Notes: generated by a model not told the origin, from the sequence alone. 64,000 nt of DNA from Lentisalinibacter orientalis (GCF_040706535.1 NZ_JAPDRJ010000002.1:124001-188000), one strand, 5' to 3'. Positions 1-8,802 are shown, numbered from the stretch's first letter. Made by a program: numbers and translations.

Positions 1-8
1 CACAGACA

Positions 9-45
9 GCGGCCTCCGGGTCACGGGCCGGCCGTCGGAGGCCGC
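9..45 (-). other. Perfect 10-bp stem-loop just downstream of the diguanylate cyclase gene
   Basis: GCGGCCTCCG (9-18) pairs perfectly with CGGAGGCCGC (36-45) around a 17-nt loop, starting 3 bp after the stop codon of the minus-strand gene. No T tract follows on the minus strand within the window, so it is either a Rho-independent-like 3' stabilising hairpin or part of a terminator cut off by the window edge. Confidence 0.45.
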
Positions 46-47
46 GC

Positions 48-1136
48 TCAGCCCGACGCGGCCACCCGGTCGCGGCCGGCGGACTTGGCCTCGTAGAGCG
101 CGACGTCGGCCCGCGCGAGCAGGCTCTCCGCCAGGGTCTTGAGATCCTCGTCCGCCCGCGAGGGGGTCACCGTGGCGAGCCCCGCCGAGATGGTCAGCGC
201 GAGCTCCGTACCGTCGGCGAGTGCGACGGGCCGCTCGGCCACGGCGGCGCGCAGACGCTCCGCCAGGCTGCGGCCGGGCACGGCATCGGTGTCCGGCAGC
301 AGCAGCACGAACTCCTCGCCCCCGTAGCGGGCGGCGACGTCGCTGGCCCGGATGCGGGACTCGATGCGCTGGGCCACTTCCGTCAGCACGAGGTCGCCGG
401 CCAGGTGACCGTGATTGTCGTTCACCCGCTTGAAGTGGTCGATATCGATCAGCAGCAGCGTGAGCGGCGAGCCGTCCCGGCGGGCCCGCGCCAGTTCCTC
501 GCGCAGCCGGGTCTGCAGGTAGCGCCTGTTGTGCCAGCCGGTCAACACGTCCGTGATCCCGCTGCGCAGGAGCCGGGCCCGGTTCACCGCGTTCTCGAGG
601 GCGAACGAGGCGATGACGCCGAGATGGCCGAGGAACTCCGTGCCGTGGCTGCGGGTGTAGCGGCCGGGATCGGCGCTGCCGAAATTCAGGCTGCCCATCA
701 GCCGGCCCTGCCGCTCCAGCGGGATCAGCGCGATGCTGGCCGGCGCCGTGCCGCGGCCGAAGATGAGCTGATGATCCGCCGCGCTGTAGGGTCCGAGCCA
801 GGGGCCGCGCAGCGTCGTGTAATGGGGCGCGATGCCGGTGAGCGCGTCCACCAGCGCGACGTCCGGCAGCTCCTCCGGGCCGGTGCCCGCCGCGATCAGC
901 AGATGGCGCACCTCGTGATCGGGATCGCACAGCAGCACCGAGACGTGGGGCAGATCGAAGCTCTCGCGCAGCCCGCCGGTGAGACGCCGGAACAGCTCCG
1001 GCAGGTTCTCGGCGTTCAGCAGCGCGAGCTCCCGCTCCCTGGAGCGGCGCAATATGGCCTCGTTGTTGGCCGCCTCCTCGGTCATACGCGCCAGCTGCCC
1101 GCGCAGGCGGCGGAGCTCATCATCCGGGCTGCTCAC
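48..1136 (-). CDS. Diguanylate cyclase with N-terminal GAF/DUF484-like sensor domain
   Basis: Predicted to make cyclic di-GMP from two GTP. A short coiled-coil start is followed by a GAF/DUF484-like region (about residues 40-190) and a C-terminal GGDEF domain (about 205-360). The active-site loop is GGEEF near residue 272, preceded five residues upstream by RASD, a match to the RxxD product-inhibition I-site, so an active, feedback-controlled enzyme is expected. No membrane segment is apparent, suggesting a cytosolic protein. I prefer the GTG start at 1136 because GGAGGT lies 4 bp upstream; an ATG at 1148 in the same frame would place that SD inside the gene. It overlaps the end of tyrA by 17 bp, so the two are probably co-transcribed. 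The sensed signal is unknown. Confidence 0.88.
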   Translation of the reverse strand: MSSPDDELRRLRGQLARMTEEAANNEAILRRSRERELALLNAENLPELFRRLTGGLRESFDLPHVSVLLCDPDHEVRHLLIAAGTGPEELPDVALVDALTGIAPHYTTLRGPWLGPYSAADHQLIFGRGTAPASIALIPLERQGRLMGSLNFGSADPGRYTRSHGTEFLGHLGVIASFALENAVNRARLLRSGITDVLTGWHNRRYLQTRLREELARARRDGSPLTLLLIDIDHFKRVNDNHGHLAGDLVLTEVAQRIESRIRASDVAARYGGEEFVLLLPDTDAVPGRSLAERLRAAVAERPVALADGTELALTISAGLATVTPSRADEDLKTLAESLLARADVALYEAKSAGRDRVAASG

Positions 1137-2241
1137 GGTTACCTCCATCGGGTGTCGAGCGGCTGGCGAGGTATTCGCGGCCCCGGCGCATCAGGCGGAC
1201 GAATCCCGCCTCGTCCCCGGAACGCACCAGCTCGCGGATGCGCTCGGCCGACTGGCACAGCGCGTCCAGCGGCTCGAGCCCGAACTCGTTCAGGCGCTGG
1301 ATCTCGAAATAGAGATTGGGGTTGTCCTCCGCCACCCGGGCCGAGACGTCGAGCTGGGCGTCGAAAGTGGTACTGGACATGGTCGAGAGCCGCGGCGCCG
1401 CCTCGCCGCTCTCCGCCAGCGCGGTGAAGAACGCGATATTCAGCGCGTGGGACAGGCCCAGCACGTAGGCGATGAGCCGGTCGTGGTCCTCCAGGTCCAT
1501 GTCGATGCGCTCGGCCATGGTGGCGGCGAACAGCTCCCGCGCCTCGGCCGTGGCCTCCGGCACGCCGACGTCGCAGAAGATCACGTGACGCCCTGAGAGC
1601 AGGCGGGTATCCGGCCCGAACATGGGATGCAGCGAGGTGACCCGGCAACCGGCCCGCGCGAGCGCATGCAGCGGCTCTGTCAGCGGGCTCTTCAGCGAGC
1701 CGACGTCGAAGATCAGGCCCCGGGGCTTCAGCTCGGCCAGGCCGGCCAGGATCTCCGCGCTGCGCGCGAGCGGCGCCGCCACCACGATGATGTCGTAGTC
1801 CGTGCCGGCTTCGCGCCAGTCCGCGTAATAGTCCACCGGCAGGTCGGTAGGGCCCGGGTCGGCGATGGTGACGTCGAAGCCCTGGGAGGCGAAGAAACCG
1901 ACCAGCCAGCCGCCCATCTTGCCCGAGCCGCCGATCACCAGCACCCGGCGGCCGTCGCCGCGGCCCTCCGCGGTGACCCGTGCCTGCTCCTGGTGGGTGA
2001 GCGACGAGCGGATCAGCAGGGTCAGCAGCGACTCCGCCAGGGCCGGATCCACGCCCAGCTCCTCGGCCCGGCGGCGGCCCATGTCGATCACTTCCTTCTC
2101 GCGCCGGAAGTCGCGCGTGGCGCGACCGGTGGTCATCTTGCTCCGGCCGATCTCGTCGACGATGCGCTGCCTCTCCGCGACCCGCTCGATCAGTTCCCGG
2201 TCCACGGCGGAGAGCCGCGCACGCAATTCGTCAAGATCCAT
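1120..2241 (-). CDS. tyrA: Bifunctional chorismate mutase / prephenate dehydrogenase (T-protein)
   Basis: Converts chorismate to prephenate and oxidatively decarboxylates it to 4-hydroxyphenylpyruvate for tyrosine synthesis. The first about 85 residues form an all-helical AroQ chorismate mutase domain (start MDLDELRARLSAVDRELIER). A Rossmann domain follows with the dinucleotide motif GGSGKMG at about 104-110, and the LHPMFGPD segment typical of the prephenate dehydrogenase family. The length of 373 residues matches the enterobacterial fused TyrA. It is the first gene of a two-gene minus-strand unit with the diguanylate cyclase. No attenuator or operator is evident upstream. Confidence 0.95.
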   Translation of the reverse strand: MDLDELRARLSAVDRELIERVAERQRIVDEIGRSKMTTGRATRDFRREKEVIDMGRRRAEELGVDPALAESLLTLLIRSSLTHQEQARVTAEGRGDGRRVLVIGGSGKMGGWLVGFFASQGFDVTIADPGPTDLPVDYYADWREAGTDYDIIVVAAPLARSAEILAGLAELKPRGLIFDVGSLKSPLTEPLHALARAGCRVTSLHPMFGPDTRLLSGRHVIFCDVGVPEATAEARELFAATMAERIDMDLEDHDRLIAYVLGLSHALNIAFFTALAESGEAAPRLSTMSSTTFDAQLDVSARVAEDNPNLYFEIQRLNEFGLEPLDALCQSAERIRELVRSGDEAGFVRLMRRGREYLASRSTPDGGNREQPG

Positions 2242-2301
2242 TGTCTGCCCGCAGTCTGCAAGAACCCCGCCTTTGTACTAAGCCGGGCAGCGGCGAGCAA
2301 C

Positions 2302-2328
2302 AAAAAAGAGGCCCGCGCGTGGCGGGCC
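2302..2328 (-). terminator. Intrinsic terminator for the Tyr/Arg/Asp/His-rich exported protein gene
   Basis: On the minus strand GGCCCGC (2328-2322), a 5-nt loop and GCGGGCC (2316-2310) form a perfect 7-bp stem followed by a run of six Ts (2307-2302). It lies about 60 bp after the stop codon of the gene at 2390-3010 and separates that gene from tyrA. Confidence 0.85.
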
Positions 2329-2389
2329 GAAGCGGTGCAGCAGCAGTATCGCAGCAGTTACGGATGCAACCGGTGCGGCGGCCGGCAGG

Positions 2390-3010
2390 TCAGTCCCGGC
2401 CGCGGCCTCGCCGTCGGTGGTCGTCATGGCCGCGCCCGCGACGATGCTCGTCGCTGTGGCCGCGACGGCGCTCGTGCTTCTTGCCGCGGTCATGATCGTG
2501 GCGGCGGTGGTGGCGGCGGTCATGGTGACGGTCGCGCCGGCGGTCGTCCCAGTCGCGGCGGTCGCCGCGGTCGCCGCGGTCACGATAGTCCCTGTAGTAG
2601 CGATAGTCGCCATGATCACGATAGTCGCCGTAATGACGGTAGTAGCGCCGGTACCAGTCCCGGTAATGGCGACGGTCGTGCGCCCAGCGGCGTTTGCGGT
2701 GATCGTAGTACCGGTCGTAGTAGTACTGACGCCGCAGGTCGCGATACCAGCGGCGTCCGTCCCGTGGGTCGTAGCCGAAGAAGAAGCCGTCCCGGTCGCG
2801 GTAGAAGAAACCGAAGTCGCTCGTGCGGCGCACCGGCAGGCGATCGTGCGCGGAGCGATACGGGTGTCCCACCTGCCACGCGGCATCGGCCGCCGTGCCG
2901 GCGTGGCTGAGAGCCGGCTTGACGCCCTCGGCGCCGGCCGGCACCGCGAGCACGAGGCCCGCGGCGAGTGCCGCGACGCCTGCGAAACGGGTAAGAATCC
3001 TGCTTTCCAT
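2390..3010 (-). CDS. Exported Arg/Asp/Tyr/His-rich low-complexity protein, function unknown
   Basis: 206 residues. The N-terminus (MESRILTRFAGVAALAAGLV, then LAVPAGAEG) is a good Sec signal peptide with predicted cleavage near residue 27. The mature protein begins with a short ordered-looking stretch including FGFFYRDRDGFFFGYDPRDG. The last about 130 residues are nearly all R, D, H, Y, G and K in patterns such as DRYYDHRKRR and RDRHHDRRHHRR, and should be highly basic and disordered. Similar RDHY-rich exported proteins occur in proteobacteria without assigned function; metal, nucleic-acid or envelope-polyanion binding are possibilities, not shown here. It has its own terminator and appears monocistronic. 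Confidence 0.75.
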   Translation of the reverse strand: MESRILTRFAGVAALAAGLVLAVPAGAEGVKPALSHAGTAADAAWQVGHPYRSAHDRLPVRRTSDFGFFYRDRDGFFFGYDPRDGRRWYRDLRRQYYYDRYYDHRKRRWAHDRRHYRDWYRRYYRHYGDYRDHGDYRYYRDYRDRGDRGDRRDWDDRRRDRHHDRRHHRRHDHDRGKKHERRRGHSDEHRRGRGHDDHRRRGRGRD

Positions 3011-3189
3011 GATGCGCCTCCTTTGCGGCGGGTTCCGGCACAGTTTCGGCCAGACGCCATGAACGGGCCCTGAACGCCGCGCCTCCCCCGGCCGGTGGCG
3101 GCTGCACCGCTATCGTGCGACTATTCGGTCATCCCCGTTTTCCGATTCCCTGCAATAAATAGACGATAAATACACCGGGAGAAGTGGCG

Positions 3190-4299
3190 ATGAAGACCCG
3201 TGCAGCCGTGGCCTGGGAAGCAGGCAAACCCCTGGAGATCGAGACCATCGACCTGGCCGGCCCGAAGGAAGGCGAGGTACTGCTGCGCAACGTCGCCACC
3301 GGGGTCTGCCACACGGACGCCTATACGCTGTCGGGCGCCGACCCGGAGGGGCTCTTCCCTGCCATCCTCGGCCACGAGGGCGGCGCCGTGGTGGAAGAGA
3401 TCGGTGCCGGCGTGACCAGCGTCAAACCGGGCGACCACGTCATCCCCCTGTACACGCCGGAGTGCGGCGAGTGCAGCTTCTGCACCTCGGGCAAGACCAA
3501 CCTCTGCCAGGCCATCCGCGCGACCCAGGGCCAGGGCCTGATGCCCGACGGCACGTCGCGCTTCTCGAAGGACGGCAGGACGATATTCCACTACATGGGC
3601 ACCTCGACGTTCAGCGAATACACCGTGCTGCCGGAGATCGCCGTGGCGAAGATCAGTCCCGAGGCGCCGCTGGAGAAGGTCTGCCTGCTCGGCTGCGGCA
3701 TCACCACGGGCATCGGCGCCGTGCTGAACACGGCGAAGGTGGAACCGGGCGCCACGGTGGCGGTGTTCGGGCTCGGCGGGGTGGGCCTGTCGGTGATCCA
3801 GGGGGCGGTCATGGCGCGGGCGGGCCGCATCGTCGCCATCGACGTGAACCCGGATAAATTCGAGCTCGCGCGCCAGCTCGGCGCCACCGACACCGTGAAC
3901 CCGAGAGACTACGACGCACCCATCCAGGAAGTGATCGTGGATCTGACCGACGGCGGCGTGGACTATTCCTTCGAGTGCGTCGGCAACGTGCAGCTCATGC
4001 GCGCGGCGCTGGAGTGCTGCCACAAGGGCTGGGGCGAGTCGGTCATCGTCGGCGTCGCCGGCGCCGGCGAGGAGATATCCACCCGCCCCTTCCAGCTCGT
4101 GACGGGCCGCGTCTGGCGCGGCACGGCCTTCGGCGGCACCAAGGGTCGCACCCAGCTGCCGGGGATGGTGGATCAGTACCTGCACGGCGAGATCCGGGTG
4201 GACGAGTTCATCACCCACACCATGCCGCTGGAGGACATCAACCAGGCCTTCGACCTCATGCACGAGGGCAAGAGCATCCGCACGGTCATCCATTTCTGA
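3190..4299 (+). CDS. frmA: S-(hydroxymethyl)glutathione dehydrogenase / class III alcohol dehydrogenase
   Basis: Zinc-dependent medium-chain dehydrogenase that oxidises S-hydroxymethylglutathione to S-formylglutathione with NAD, detoxifying formaldehyde; it can also reduce S-nitrosoglutathione. Catalytic-zinc ligands are visible in TGVCHTDAY (Cys about 40), GHEGG (His about 62) and LLGCGITTG (Cys about 172). The structural-zinc Cys cluster is CGECSFCTSGKTNLC (about 92-106), and the NAD motif is FGLGGVG. I chose ATG 3190 over an in-frame GTG at 3184 because GGGAG at 3178-3182 is then correctly spaced. The usual partner, S-formylglutathione hydrolase, is not adjacent; a gamma-glutamyltransferase gene follows after 19 bp instead. 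Confidence 0.95.
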   Translation: MKTRAAVAWEAGKPLEIETIDLAGPKEGEVLLRNVATGVCHTDAYTLSGADPEGLFPAILGHEGGAVVEEIGAGVTSVKPGDHVIPLYTPECGECSFCTSGKTNLCQAIRATQGQGLMPDGTSRFSKDGRTIFHYMGTSTFSEYTVLPEIAVAKISPEAPLEKVCLLGCGITTGIGAVLNTAKVEPGATVAVFGLGGVGLSVIQGAVMARAGRIVAIDVNPDKFELARQLGATDTVNPRDYDAPIQEVIVDLTDGGVDYSFECVGNVQLMRAALECCHKGWGESVIVGVAGAGEEISTRPFQLVTGRVWRGTAFGGTKGRTQLPGMVDQYLHGEIRVDEFITHTMPLEDINQAFDLMHEGKSIRTVIHF

Positions 4300-4318
4300 C
4301 CGGCCGCGGTCCGTCCGC

Positions 4319-5914
4319 ATGTCGGAAGTCGCCGTCGCCACCACCTCGCCCCTCGCCGCCGAGGCGGCGCTGGCGGTCATAGAGGACGGCGGCAACGCCG
4401 TGGATGCGGCGGTGGCGGCGTCCATGGCATCCACCAACACCCAGCCCGGCGTGTGTGCGCTGGCCGGCGGCGGCTATGCCGTGGTGTGGCCGCCGGACGG
4501 CGACCCGGTCACCATCGACGGCTACGTCGAGATGCCCGGCCGCGGCCTGGCCGCCGACGCCCTGGGCCGGGGCGGCATCCGCGTGGCCATGGACTACGGC
4601 GGCGGGCTCGAGACCGTCATCGGCCCGGGCTCGGTGGCCGTGCCGGGCACGCCGGCCGCCCTGGCCGAGGCTTCCCGGCGCTACGGCAGGCTGCCATGGG
4701 CGGCGCTGATGGAGCCGAGCATCCGGGCCGCGCGGGAGGGCTTCCCGCTCGCCTCGGCCTGCCACCATTACCTGGAGTACTCCGGCGACGTCGTCTTCAG
4801 CCGCTCGCCGGACTCCCGCGCCGCCATCCACGACGACCAGGGCAGGCTGCTCGCGCCCGGCGACACCGTGCGCGTGCCCCATCTCGCCGACAGCCTCGAG
4901 CTGATCGCCCGCGAAGGGGTGCAGGCGTTCTACGAGGGCGAGCTTGCGCAAGCCATCGTGCAGCACGTGCGCGCGGGCGAAGGCGCGCTGACGCTGGCGG
5001 ACATGGCCGCCTACCGCCCCATCCTGCGGCCGGCGCTCACCATCCGCACCGGCGGCTGGGATATCGCCACCAATCCGCCGCCCGCCATCGGCGGCGCGGT
5101 GCTCGGCGCCATGCTGGAGCAGCTCGATCACGAGGCCCTGGACGGCTGGACGGAAGAAACGGTGGCCCGCCTGATCGCGGCGATGCACGGCGCCCTCACC
5201 TGGCGCCGCGAGCGCCTGGATCTGGCCGAGGATCCGGCGGCCGAGGGCGAGGCGCTGCTGGCTGCCGCGCGGCGGGGGGAGCTGGGCGGACTGCCGGCGT
5301 TGCGGGAGTCGGGCTCCACGGTACACACGTCGGCGGTCGACGCGCAGGGGCTCGCCTGCGCCATCACCATTTCCTCCGGTTACGGCTCCGGCGAGATGCC
5401 GCCCGGCACGGGGCTGTGGCTGAACAACTGCCTCGGCGAGATCGAGCTGAACCGGCGCGGCCTCGTCTGCGGCCCGCCGGGCACCCGGCTGCCCTCCAAC
5501 ATGGCGCCGACCACCGCCCGCAGCGACGGGCGCGTGCTGGCCATCGGCACACCCGGCGCGGGCCGCATCACCACCGCGCTGTGCCAGGTGCTCGTCAACT
5601 TCTTCCGGCTCGGCATGGGGCTGGATGCCGCGGTCGCGCATCCGCGACTGCATGTGCAGATCCGCGACGACGGCGACCGCGTGGCCTGCGAGCCCGGATT
5701 GCCCATGCCCGAAGGCGGGCTGCCCGTGCGCACCTTCGACGGGCTCAGCATGTACTTCGGCGGCGTCGGCGCGGTGCTGCACGACGAGCGCCGCGGCTTC
5801 GAGATCGCCGCCGATCCGCGGCGCGCCGGCGGCGTATGCCTCGGCCGCGCCTCGCCACTTGCCACCCCACCTGCCACGGACTCTGGCCCCGCCGCGGGCG
5901 ATGCCGCAGAATAG
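4319..5914 (+). CDS. ggt: Gamma-glutamyltransferase family protein lacking a signal peptide
   Basis: N-terminal-nucleophile hydrolase family that cleaves or transfers the gamma-glutamyl group of glutathione and related peptides after autoprocessing. The family N-terminus (ATTSPLAAEAALAVIEDGGN) starts at residue 7. The autoprocessing/catalytic threonine is most likely Thr334 in GSTVHTSAVD, aligned with the TTHxSVxD motif of characterised enzymes. The downstream LPSNMAPT segment matches the oxyanion-loop region (usually PLSSM). Most bacterial homologs are periplasmic with signal peptides; this one begins directly at the mature domain, so it looks cytosolic, and only a start upstream of 4319 could change that. 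It follows frmA by 19 bp and precedes pdxH by 9 bp. Confidence 0.88.
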   Translation: MSEVAVATTSPLAAEAALAVIEDGGNAVDAAVAASMASTNTQPGVCALAGGGYAVVWPPDGDPVTIDGYVEMPGRGLAADALGRGGIRVAMDYGGGLETVIGPGSVAVPGTPAALAEASRRYGRLPWAALMEPSIRAAREGFPLASACHHYLEYSGDVVFSRSPDSRAAIHDDQGRLLAPGDTVRVPHLADSLELIAREGVQAFYEGELAQAIVQHVRAGEGALTLADMAAYRPILRPALTIRTGGWDIATNPPPAIGGAVLGAMLEQLDHEALDGWTEETVARLIAAMHGALTWRRERLDLAEDPAAEGEALLAAARRGELGGLPALRESGSTVHTSAVDAQGLACAITISSGYGSGEMPPGTGLWLNNCLGEIELNRRGLVCGPPGTRLPSNMAPTTARSDGRVLAIGTPGAGRITTALCQVLVNFFRLGMGLDAAVAHPRLHVQIRDDGDRVACEPGLPMPEGGLPVRTFDGLSMYFGGVGAVLHDERRGFEIAADPRRAGGVCLGRASPLATPPATDSGPAAGDAAE

Positions 5915-5923
5915 CGCCCCGCC

Positions 5924-6616
5924 ATGACCGCGACAGACACCACATTCCTGACGGCGGAAGGCCTGCTGCCCACGCCGCTGCCCGACGATCCGATGCCGGT
6001 GGCCGCGGCCTGGCTGGCCGAGGCGACGGAACAGGCGCTGCAGCCGAACCCGAACGCACTCGTGATCACCACCGTAGGGCGCGAGACCCAGCCCACGGCC
6101 CGGGTGGTACTCTGCAAGGAATTCGTGGCCGACCCCGGCTATCTTGTGTTCTACACCAACTACCAGTCCCGCAAGGCCCGGGAGATCGCCGCGAACTCGC
6201 GGGTGGGCGCGCTGTTCCACTGGGACGGGCTGGGACGGCAGGTGCGCATCGAGGGCGTGGCCATAAGATCGCCGGCGGAAGAGAGCGATGCCTACTTCGC
6301 CGGCCGCCCCCGCGGCAGCCAGCTCGGCGCCTGGGCCAGCGACCAGAGCGAACCCGTGGCCTCCCGCGAGGCACTGCTGGAGCAGCTGCACGCGCGGGCC
6401 GGCGAACTCGGCGTCTCCGTGCCGCCGGGCGACGAGCCCGGCATCCCGCGGCCGGCACACTGGGGCGGCTTCCGGCTGTGGGCGTCGCGGGTGGAGCTGT
6501 GGACCGAGGGCGCATCGCGCATCCACGACCGGGCGCTCTGGGAGCGCCGGCTGACCAGGGACTCCGAGCACAGCTTCCAGACCGGCGACTGGCAATCCAC
6601 GAGGCTGCAGCCGTGA
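5924..6616 (+). CDS. pdxH: Pyridoxamine/pyridoxine 5'-phosphate oxidase
   Basis: FMN-dependent oxidase making pyridoxal 5'-phosphate from PNP or PMP. Family blocks include ARVVLCKEF, YTNYQSRKAREIAAN (phosphate/FMN binding), the VRIEG strand and the C-terminal dimer segment ending STRLQP. The length (230 residues) is typical for the PdxH family. It is cytosolic and probably co-transcribed with ggt (9-bp gap) and with the CPXCG gene, whose GTG start overlaps the pdxH stop in a GTGA arrangement. Confidence 0.94.
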   Translation: MTATDTTFLTAEGLLPTPLPDDPMPVAAAWLAEATEQALQPNPNALVITTVGRETQPTARVVLCKEFVADPGYLVFYTNYQSRKAREIAANSRVGALFHWDGLGRQVRIEGVAIRSPAEESDAYFAGRPRGSQLGAWASDQSEPVASREALLEQLHARAGELGVSVPPGDEPGIPRPAHWGGFRLWASRVELWTEGASRIHDRALWERRLTRDSEHSFQTGDWQSTRLQP

Positions 6617-6804
6617 CCGCCTGGCTCGAGAACCGTGACATCACCTGCCCCTGGTGCTGGGAGACCATCAGCGTGGAGCTGGACCTGTCCGCGGGCGGCC
6701 AGGGCTACGTGGAGGACTGCCAGGTCTGCTGCCAGCCGATCGAGATCGCCTTCGAAGTCGATGACGGGGAACTCAGCGACGTCCGTGCCGAGCGATCGTC
6801 TTAG
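6613..6804 (+). CDS. CPXCG-motif cysteine-rich small protein
   Basis: 63 residues starting at GTG 6613, translationally coupled to pdxH by a 4-bp overlap. Contains TCPWCWE near the N-terminus and DCQVCCQPIEI near residue 38, a pair of CxxC knuckles typical of the CPXCG (Cys_rich_CPXG) family, probably binding one zinc. The rest is acidic. Family function is unknown. Its 3' end overlaps the start of the next gene by 20 bp. Confidence 0.8.
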   Translation: MTAWLENRDITCPWCWETISVELDLSAGGQGYVEDCQVCCQPIEIAFEVDDGELSDVRAERSS

Positions 6805-8707
6805 GCGGACGCTGCTCCCGCTGCTCGCCGGCATCGCGGCCGCCGTGCCGGTCGCCGCGGTGGAACTGGGCGTCAGCGAAGGCACCAACATCGCGGTGAC
6901 CGCGTCCGCCGACGGCCACGCCCTGGTCTTCGATCTCTACGACCGGCTCTGGCGCCTGGACCGCCGCGGCGGCATGGCCGAGCCGTTGACCGGCCCCGAG
7001 CTGGCGCTGCGCCGGCCGGACATGCGCGGCGACGGCACCATGGTCGCGGAAGGCGACGACGGCAGCGGCCGGAAACTCTGGCTCGTCGAACCCGACGGCT
7101 CGGCCCGGCCGCTGACCGACGGCGAGAGCCGGGATACGGCACCGCGCTGGTATCCGGACGGCCGGCGCGTGATCTTCAGCTCGGACCGCGCCGGTTCCGC
7201 AGACCTGTATGCGGTCGACGTTACCGACGGCACGGTCACCGCGCTGACCCGGACGCCGGGCACCGACGAGCTGGACCCGGCCGTCTCGCCCAGCGGCCGC
7301 CTGACGGCCTGGATCACCCGCACCGCCGGTCGCTGGGAACTCTGGCTGCGCGACGGCGTGGGCGCGCCCCGTCTCCTGCACTCGGCGGGGCACCGGTTGT
7401 CCGCGCCGTCGATCCGGCCCGACGACAGCGTCATCGTCCTGGTGGAAGAACCGCCGGAGGGGGCGCAGCTCACCGCCGTGATCCTGTCCGACCCCGCCGT
7501 GGCGAAGGCGCTGGCACGGGGCGAGGACTTCTTCCGCCGCCCCGTCGAGTGGCTCACACGGAATCGCCTCGCATACACCGCGGACGGCCGCATCCGCACC
7601 CGGTTGTTCGGCGAGCTGCGCGCAACGGAGGTGGCCTGGACGGCCTGGGTCTCGCCGGCCGGTCCGCCCGGCATCCAGGCGGGGCTCGACGGCGACACGC
7701 CGCTGCTGCATCACGGGCGCTACGTCATACGCGCAGGCCGGGTGTTCGACGGCAGCGGCCCGGCCTACCGGGAAGGCGTCGACGTCGTCGTCGAGGACGA
7801 CCGCATCGTCGAGGTGAGCGAGCGGCGGCGGCGGGACGGCGAGGACGTGCTCGAATTCCCGGATGCCGTCCTGATGCCCGGCCTGCTCCAGCTGGGGCTC
7901 GCCGACGGCGTCGGCGCCGACGACGGTCCGGTGCTGCTCGGCTGCGGCGTCACGACCGTGGTGGAGCTGCCGTCACCGGCGGCGGATCGCCCGTCGCCGC
8001 CGGACGAATGGAATTCGGGCGCCGTGCCCGGGCCGACGCTCGTCTCCGGAGAGGCGCCCGACGGCGGCCTGGTGGACGTGCGCGGCATCCGGGACCGGGC
8101 CCGGCGGCTGACGCGCATCCGGGAGGCGCGGGCAGCCGGGGCCACGGTGATCACCGATCGCCTGTATCCGGACCTCGAGGCGGGCGCTTCGCTGCTGGGC
8201 GTCGGCAGCGAGCTGCCCACCTCTCCCGCCGGCCGCCGCTACGAAGACGTGCGCCGGCTGCTGGCCGCCAGCGGCGCCCGGCGGATCGCCGACCGCCCCG
8301 GCAAACCGGGCCCGTGCAGCGTGCAGGAGCAGCTCCGGCGATCGCAGCGGCAGGGAGCCAGCGCCTACGAGGTCCTGCGCCGCCACACCGTCGAGGCCGC
8401 CCGCCTGGTGGGCCTGGAGGACAGCCGGGGCAGCCTGGAGCCGGGCCGCCGGGCCGATATGCTGCTGGTGGCGGGCGACCCGCTGCGCGACGCCGCCGAT
8501 GCCGCCGAGGTGCGCGCGGTCGTCGCCGGCGGCCGCTTCTTCACGCCGGCCGGCCTCACCGCCAGGTCGAACCGCGCATCAGCCGCGGGAGTGTCGGATA
8601 ATTTGACAAAATCAGGCGATTCTGGAGAAATGTCGTCGATCAGCGACAGTTTTGACATAACGGAATCCGGCGGCGATAGCTGGCAGTATCCGCCGGTCCC
8701 GCGCTAA
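6785..8707 (+). CDS. Exported TolB-like beta-propeller / degenerate amidohydrolase fusion
   Basis: 640 residues from GTG 6785. The start is set by a clean signal peptide, VPSDRLRRTLLPLLAGIAAA then VPVAA, cleaved near residue 25; longer in-frame starts only translate the overlapping CPXCG gene. Residues about 30-310 show TolB/WD40-like repeats (PRWYPDGRRVIFSSDRAGSA, then DLYAVD). From about 320 an amidohydrolase-like domain starts (GRVFDGSG) and ends with the family C-terminus (GSLEPGRRADMLLVAGDPLR). The metal-binding motif expected after VLMPG reads LLQLGLADG instead of LIDxHxH, and the TIM-barrel middle is short, so hydrolase activity is unlikely. The last about 50 residues are translated from unusually AT-rich DNA. 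Confidence 0.8.
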   Translation: MPSDRLRRTLLPLLAGIAAAVPVAAVELGVSEGTNIAVTASADGHALVFDLYDRLWRLDRRGGMAEPLTGPELALRRPDMRGDGTMVAEGDDGSGRKLWLVEPDGSARPLTDGESRDTAPRWYPDGRRVIFSSDRAGSADLYAVDVTDGTVTALTRTPGTDELDPAVSPSGRLTAWITRTAGRWELWLRDGVGAPRLLHSAGHRLSAPSIRPDDSVIVLVEEPPEGAQLTAVILSDPAVAKALARGEDFFRRPVEWLTRNRLAYTADGRIRTRLFGELRATEVAWTAWVSPAGPPGIQAGLDGDTPLLHHGRYVIRAGRVFDGSGPAYREGVDVVVEDDRIVEVSERRRRDGEDVLEFPDAVLMPGLLQLGLADGVGADDGPVLLGCGVTTVVELPSPAADRPSPPDEWNSGAVPGPTLVSGEAPDGGLVDVRGIRDRARRLTRIREARAAGATVITDRLYPDLEAGASLLGVGSELPTSPAGRRYEDVRRLLAASGARRIADRPGKPGPCSVQEQLRRSQRQGASAYEVLRRHTVEAARLVGLEDSRGSLEPGRRADMLLVAGDPLRDAADAAEVRAVVAGGRFFTPAGLTARSNRASAAGVSDNLTKSGDSGEMSSISDSFDITESGGDSWQYPPVPR

Positions 8708-8802
8708 GCGCCCGTTTTTGCTGGCCGACGCCGGAAAAGACGGCTCCGGGAACCGCCTGCCGGCGCGTCGGCTTTCTTTACGAAACCGCCCCGCCGGTGC
8801 CT

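Noticed and set aside
4453..6804. Long plus-strand frame across ggt and pdxH in another frame
   Set aside because: Arg/Gly/Pro-rich shadow; only its last 63 codons, the CPXCG protein from GTG 6613, are real.
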